NCBI GenBank assembly: GCA_963971425.1
Contig: OZ020516.1
Location: 12,078,593 to 12,142,592 of the forward strand
Source: Bryoerythrophyllum caledonicum
Lineage: Eukaryota; Streptophyta; Bryopsida; Pottiales; Pottiaceae
DNA length: 64,000 nt
Direction: 5' to 3'
The position numbers and the translations under genes are program-made. Shown piece by piece: positions 60,315 through 64,000 of the stretch. Position 1 is the first letter of the stretch. Every line of letters starts with the position of its first letter. The notes beneath the pieces were generated by a model that made no database searches, was not told the origin of the DNA, and worked only from the letters and a program-made list of their open reading frames with translations.

Positions 60315-60490
60315 GTTGGTGCTTTAGTGCCAAGTAGCCCAATTTATTCAAGCTCGATGCCACCTTTGTGGCCATTAATGGAAATTTGTCTAAAATATGG
60401 AGGATGATCCATTGTGTGGCACAAAACAACAAAAGAATCATGGAAAGGAGGCAGATTTGTTGGTACTTTAGTGCCAAGTAGCCCCTAAAA
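60315..60490 (+). repeat. Direct repeat GGT(G/A)CTTTAGTGCC
   Basis: CTTTAGTGCCAAGTAGCCC occurs at about 60321 and 60463, 141 bp apart, each preceded by TTGGTG or TTGGTA. Confidence 0.7.
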
Positions 60491-60669
60491 GTCATGATTC
60501 CTTTTGCAATAATAAATATTGCCAAAAATAAAGAACTATGTCCTTTCAATTAACTTCCTCCTAATTGTGTAAATACTTATAATGGATATTTAAGTAAATG
60601 TGGAAAATCAAAAGTCCAAAAATAATGGCCGGCTACCCACCGAGCGCTGCCACAATATCTTATCAGCAA

Positions 60670-60815
60670 TCTTCTGAAGAGCATAACTCACTCAATTTCT
60701 ATTCAAATTAGATGTATGAGGTGTTTTTTGACATCTACAAAAATATAGATGTCACAAAACACCTCATTTGTTTGATTTGAAAAAAGAATCGAGTGTGTTA
60801 TGGTCATTTGAAAAT
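60670..60815. other. Long imperfect hairpin (foldback)
   Basis: The inner arms ATGAGGTGTTTTTTGACATC and the complement of GATGTCACAAAACACCTCAT pair with one mismatch around an 8-nt loop (60738-60745). Pairing continues outward with mismatches (GAGCATAACTCACTCAATT against GACCATAACACACTCGATT), giving about 65-70 nt per arm. It fits a foldback MITE or a small-RNA precursor-like structure. Confidence 0.7.
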
Positions 60816-60965
60816 TGCAATGGAAGAAAAGCATCGGTTTGTTGCCAATAAGAATTCAAAGTTGAAGTTTTCTAATTTGTCTACAAATGATCGTTTTCTC
60901 CAGATTTTGTTAATCATCCGTTTTATTTTATGATGAAAAGCCATGATTACAATTTATGATTTCTA

Positions 60966-61045
60966 AAAGGATTTAGGTTTAGGGCTTGGGATTTAGGGTT
61001 TATGGTTTATGTTTTTACGGTTTAGGGGTTTAGAATGTAGGGTTC
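60966..61045 (+). repeat. Degenerate telomere-like TTTAGGG tract
   Basis: Words such as GGTTTAGGGCTTGGG, ATTTAGGGTTTATGG and GGTTTAGGGGTTTAG are degenerate copies of the plant telomere repeat TTTAGGG, in an interstitial position. Confidence 0.6.
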
Positions 61046-61290
61046 ATAAAGAGGTAGTAGTGAGGAAATTTTTTACCCATTCATGAAGTAGGAAAAATAA
61101 ATGGAGATCCTTACAACCAAGGCATTTTCAAACCTATATTTTGTACCTCCTATTTTGTATTCATACATCTCAATTTAAATGTTTGTTAATGTATTCTATA
61201 TTGGCTATAACTATTTAAATATATATAGCACATACATAACAAAAGCTAACTATTGTTCATCAAACATACTTGAAGTATGCTTAACACCTT

Positions 61291-63098
61291 AAGGATGAAG
61301 TATTCATTTCAAAGACCTCACACACATACAATGGCAAGAAGCTTGCACGACTCTTGACAAACTTATTAACGAAATTTCTACTACACTAGAAAAGACTTGT
61401 AAAGCACCCCCAATCCCACAACTCACACCTAGAACCTCGAAACAAGGGGGGTATCTCCCGAGAAAACTAGCCAAAAAGTGGAAACAACATCTTGCCACAT
61501 ACCACACTATTTGCAAAACAATTTATATTGCTAAAACCAACCAAAATTGGCAAACCCACCCCATACTCTCCGAACTACAAAACCTCCGTCATCCCCAAAT
61601 TTCACAAGTACCACCACCCAACACCCTTCACGCAGACTGGCTAAAAGACATTGCAATCATTGCAAAAACCGCCAACAAAGAAGCTCGGAAAATTACTACA
61701 AAATATGCAAGAGAATGTGTCAAAAAAGCTATTTCTAAGTATCGTCAATTATACGAAACGAGCCCAAAAAAGATTAATAGAAAAGTCTTTAAAAACAACA
61801 CAAACCCGCCACTAGACTACATTTTAGACCAAAACAATAACATCTTAACCAACCCAGATGACATCGCAAACAAAATACATCTTCAGCAATCCATAAACAA
61901 TAGACCAACCACCCCCCCATATCACTTTCAACCACAACATACACCAACATGCACATGCGGAGTTAGACAATACCCGTGGCATGATTTAGACGGATTTACT
62001 ATTGATAAAAGAGGCGAACCAACAACACCTCTCCACACATATTATAACAAAGACACATATAACATGTGCCTAAAAAATCTGGGAACCAACAAAGCCCCTG
62101 GCCCGGACCATATATCCAACTCAATTCTAAAAAACATGCCCCCAAGATTCCACGATCTTCTGTCATTATTTTTCCTTCATTGTTACAAACAAAAATCCAT
62201 TCCCGCATCTTAGAAAACAAGTCTAACAATCTTATTATACAAAAAAGGCAACCCATCCATACTATCTAACCACCGACCTATTGCCTTAGCTAACACCATT
62301 TACAAATTATATACTAGTACACTTACATCAATATTATCGGCCTACGGAGAAATACACCAAATATTACACGAAAGCCAAGAAGGGTTTAGAGCCGAGAGAA
62401 GTACCACACGACAACTTCAAGCCCTCATTGCCGCTCTTGAGGATGCAAAATTCACGAATAAAGACATTTACATACTCTATATTGACTTCAAAAACGCATT
62501 TGGTTCCATTGACCATCCTCGATTGCTAGCCGTTATGAGTGATCTTGGGTACCCGGAAGACGCAATCACACCAGTTGGCAATATATACTCCCAATCTACC
62601 ACTACATACACTGGAGAATTCTTTGGTAAAACACGCCCTATCCCCATCCAACGTGGTACCATCCAAGGCAACACATTGAGCCCATACCTCTTTATTATTT
62701 TTCTAGAACCTCTACTGAGATGGCTTCAAAGAGGCAATAATGGCTACACATTTGGAACCTCTAAAGTCACCGTAAATTCGGCCGCATATGCCGACGATCT
62801 AGCGGCCATCTCCGGACGTCTTAAACCACTCCAAATTCAATCAGACAAAATAGACAAATTTTGTCTATGGACCGGGATGGAACTTGGGGTCCAAAAATGT
62901 GCCGTAACCGGATGCCCAAACAAATCCAAAATAAATCCGACCGCCTTCAAAGCTCTTATCCAAGCTACCAATATCCACTATTGTAACCAACCAATTCCGG
63001 TACTCAACCAAAACCAACCTTACATATACCTTGGAATAAACCTAGTTCCATCGTTAAAATGGAAAATTCAAACCCACGTTACTATGCACATTCCTTAA
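61291..63098 (+). pseudogene. LINE reverse transcriptase (ORF2), truncated, one stop
   Basis: One plus-strand frame is open from 61291 to 63098 except for a single TAG at about 62212. It encodes a basic N-terminal part, NKAPGPDHISNSILKNMP, then YKKGNPSILSNHRPIALANT, ESQEGFRAERSTTRQLQALI, LYIDFKNAFGSIDH, RGTIQGNTLSPYLF and the catalytic SAAYADDLAA. These are non-LTR retrotransposon reverse transcriptase motifs in order. No endonuclease domain precedes it, and it stops just after YIYLGINLVPSLKWK, before any RNase H or zinc-finger end. So both ends are missing. Apart from the one stop it is well preserved. Confidence 0.9.
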
Positions 63099-63689
63099 CT
63101 TGTCGGTTTTACGGGGGCTTACTGTAAATGCCCCACCTTCCCCGTCTTCTATAAAATTTCCTCAAGGCGCAAAAAAACAATCGCTGCAAAAAAAATCCGA
63201 TACATATGGAATTGGTAAAAGAAACCCCAGGATTGGCTGCAGAGTAGCGCAAAAATGCATTTGGGGGAAGGTCAAAAAAAATTGGAGGAAAACAAAGCTT
63301 TGATTAAAAAAATTGAGAGCATGGCCATGTGGAAGGTGAAGTTGGCGGATGCATTGATGAAGTTGGTGATCCATTGATGACGTGGAGATTGAACATTGAT
63401 TCATAACTTGTTCTTAGGGCCGGTTTATACTTGGAGCTGGATTGAGGGCCGGCCGGATCTCTCCAAGTTTCAACCAATAGGGTCTTTCAATCTCTCAAAA
63501 TCCAACCCAAGAGCTTTATACTTGGGGCCGGCCGGAACTACATTTCATCCTACGTGTCGCCTTAGGTGGCATGGTTTTGTTGCCAAGCCTTCCGGCTCCA
63601 AAGGAGCAATCGGGACGAGGATTGAGGTCGCCCAAACTCCCATCTAGGGCCGGATTTGGTTCCTCCGTTGAATCCTTCAAATCACTACC
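63099..63689. other. Repeat-like sequence, unassigned
   Basis: 63415-63660 is GC-rich, with repeated GGGCCGG words (TTAGGGCCGG at 63416, GGGGCCGGCCGG at 63526, TAGGGCCGG at 63646). A TTAGGGCC end suggests a Tourist-like element whose right end may be lost. No gene found. Confidence 0.35.
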
Positions 63690-63970
63690 GTCAATTAATA
63701 AAATTTTAATTTTAAATTTAAATTTTAATTTTTTATTTTTTATTTTTTTATTTTATTTTAAATTCAAATTCAAAATTTAAAATTTAATTCAAAATTTAAA
63801 ATTTCATTTAAATTCAAAAATTTAATTTAAATTCAAAATTTTAATTTAAATTCAAAATTTTAATTTAAATTCAAAATTTTAATTTTAATTTGAATTTGAA
63901 TTTGAATTTTGAATTTTGAATTTTGAATTTTGAAAAAGTAATTTTTATTTTTATTTTTAATTTATAACCT
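63690..63970 (+). repeat. AT-only simple repeat
   Basis: A nearly pure A/T stretch built from AAATT and TTCAAAATT words, with a period near 19 bp (TTAATTTAAATTCAAAATT) at 63795-63890 and then TTTGAATTTTGAA units. Confidence 0.9.
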
Positions 63971-64000
63971 TGAAAAAATAAAAATACTCCTTCCTTTTGG

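Noticed and set aside
60127..60549. A 140-codon minus-strand ORF
   Set aside because: Its repeated GYLALK segments come from the direct repeat at 60321/60463, and the rest is low-complexity and unlike known protein.

Overview
The window is nuclear DNA of a land plant. The evidence is TAXI/nepenthesin-type aspartic protease, a plant-style fused riboflavin reductase (PYRR), GT-AG introns, Ty1/copia elements primed by initiator tRNA-Met, CACTA elements, Tourist-like MITEs, Helitron-like ends and TTTAGGG-like tracts. The background is AT-rich and the few host genes are much more GC-rich. I cannot place the species. Two runs of exactly 200 N (2126-2325 and 45606-45805) are assembly gaps.

Layout. 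1-7 kb: the 3' part of an aspartic-protease-like gene, whose last codons, stop and 3' flank are repeated in tandem; a decayed copia element (A, 1094-6599, minus) sits in that array. 7.2-10.7 kb: a non-coding pair of LTRs around minisatellites. 11-12 kb: a dispersed repeat and a gene fragment with several stops. 14.6-25.1 kb: a spliced gene of a family I do not recognise, with transposase-like features, broken by stops and by a nested copia element (B, 17053-23216, minus) inserted in its third exon. 25.4-26.7 kb: a non-autonomous CACTA element. 27.3-28.5 kb: an unrecognised two-exon gene (minus). 31.1-35.0 kb: a degraded CACTA relative. 35.8-37.1 kb: a deleted copia element (C). 37-43 kb: AT-rich sequence with duplications and ORF remnants. 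43.4-43.7 kb: a Tourist-like MITE.

44.2-46.1 kb: a PYRR gene (minus): degenerate deaminase domain, reductase domain and COG3236/YbiA domain. It has no visible ATG. 46.7-49.7 kb: two Helitron-like 5' ends facing each other in inverted orientation. One arm carries a chimera of captured prefoldin-subunit-3 and GH31 alpha-glucosidase fragments. 50-52 kb: a diverged segmental duplication with a MITE at the end of one copy. 54.8-56.0 kb: a spliced G-patch gene (minus). 56.5-59.6 kb: about 19 related short imperfect palindromes that I cannot assign to any known feature. 60.7 kb: a long imperfect hairpin. 61.3-63.1 kb: a truncated LINE reverse transcriptase with one stop. 63.7-64 kb: AT-only simple repeats.

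The host genes do not form an operon or pathway; they are unrelated genes in a repeat-rich landscape. The observations most worth following are the interrupted spliced gene at 14.7-25.1 kb, the inverted Helitron-like pair with its gene chimera, the palindrome array, and the LTR pair flanked by 18-19 bp repeats.
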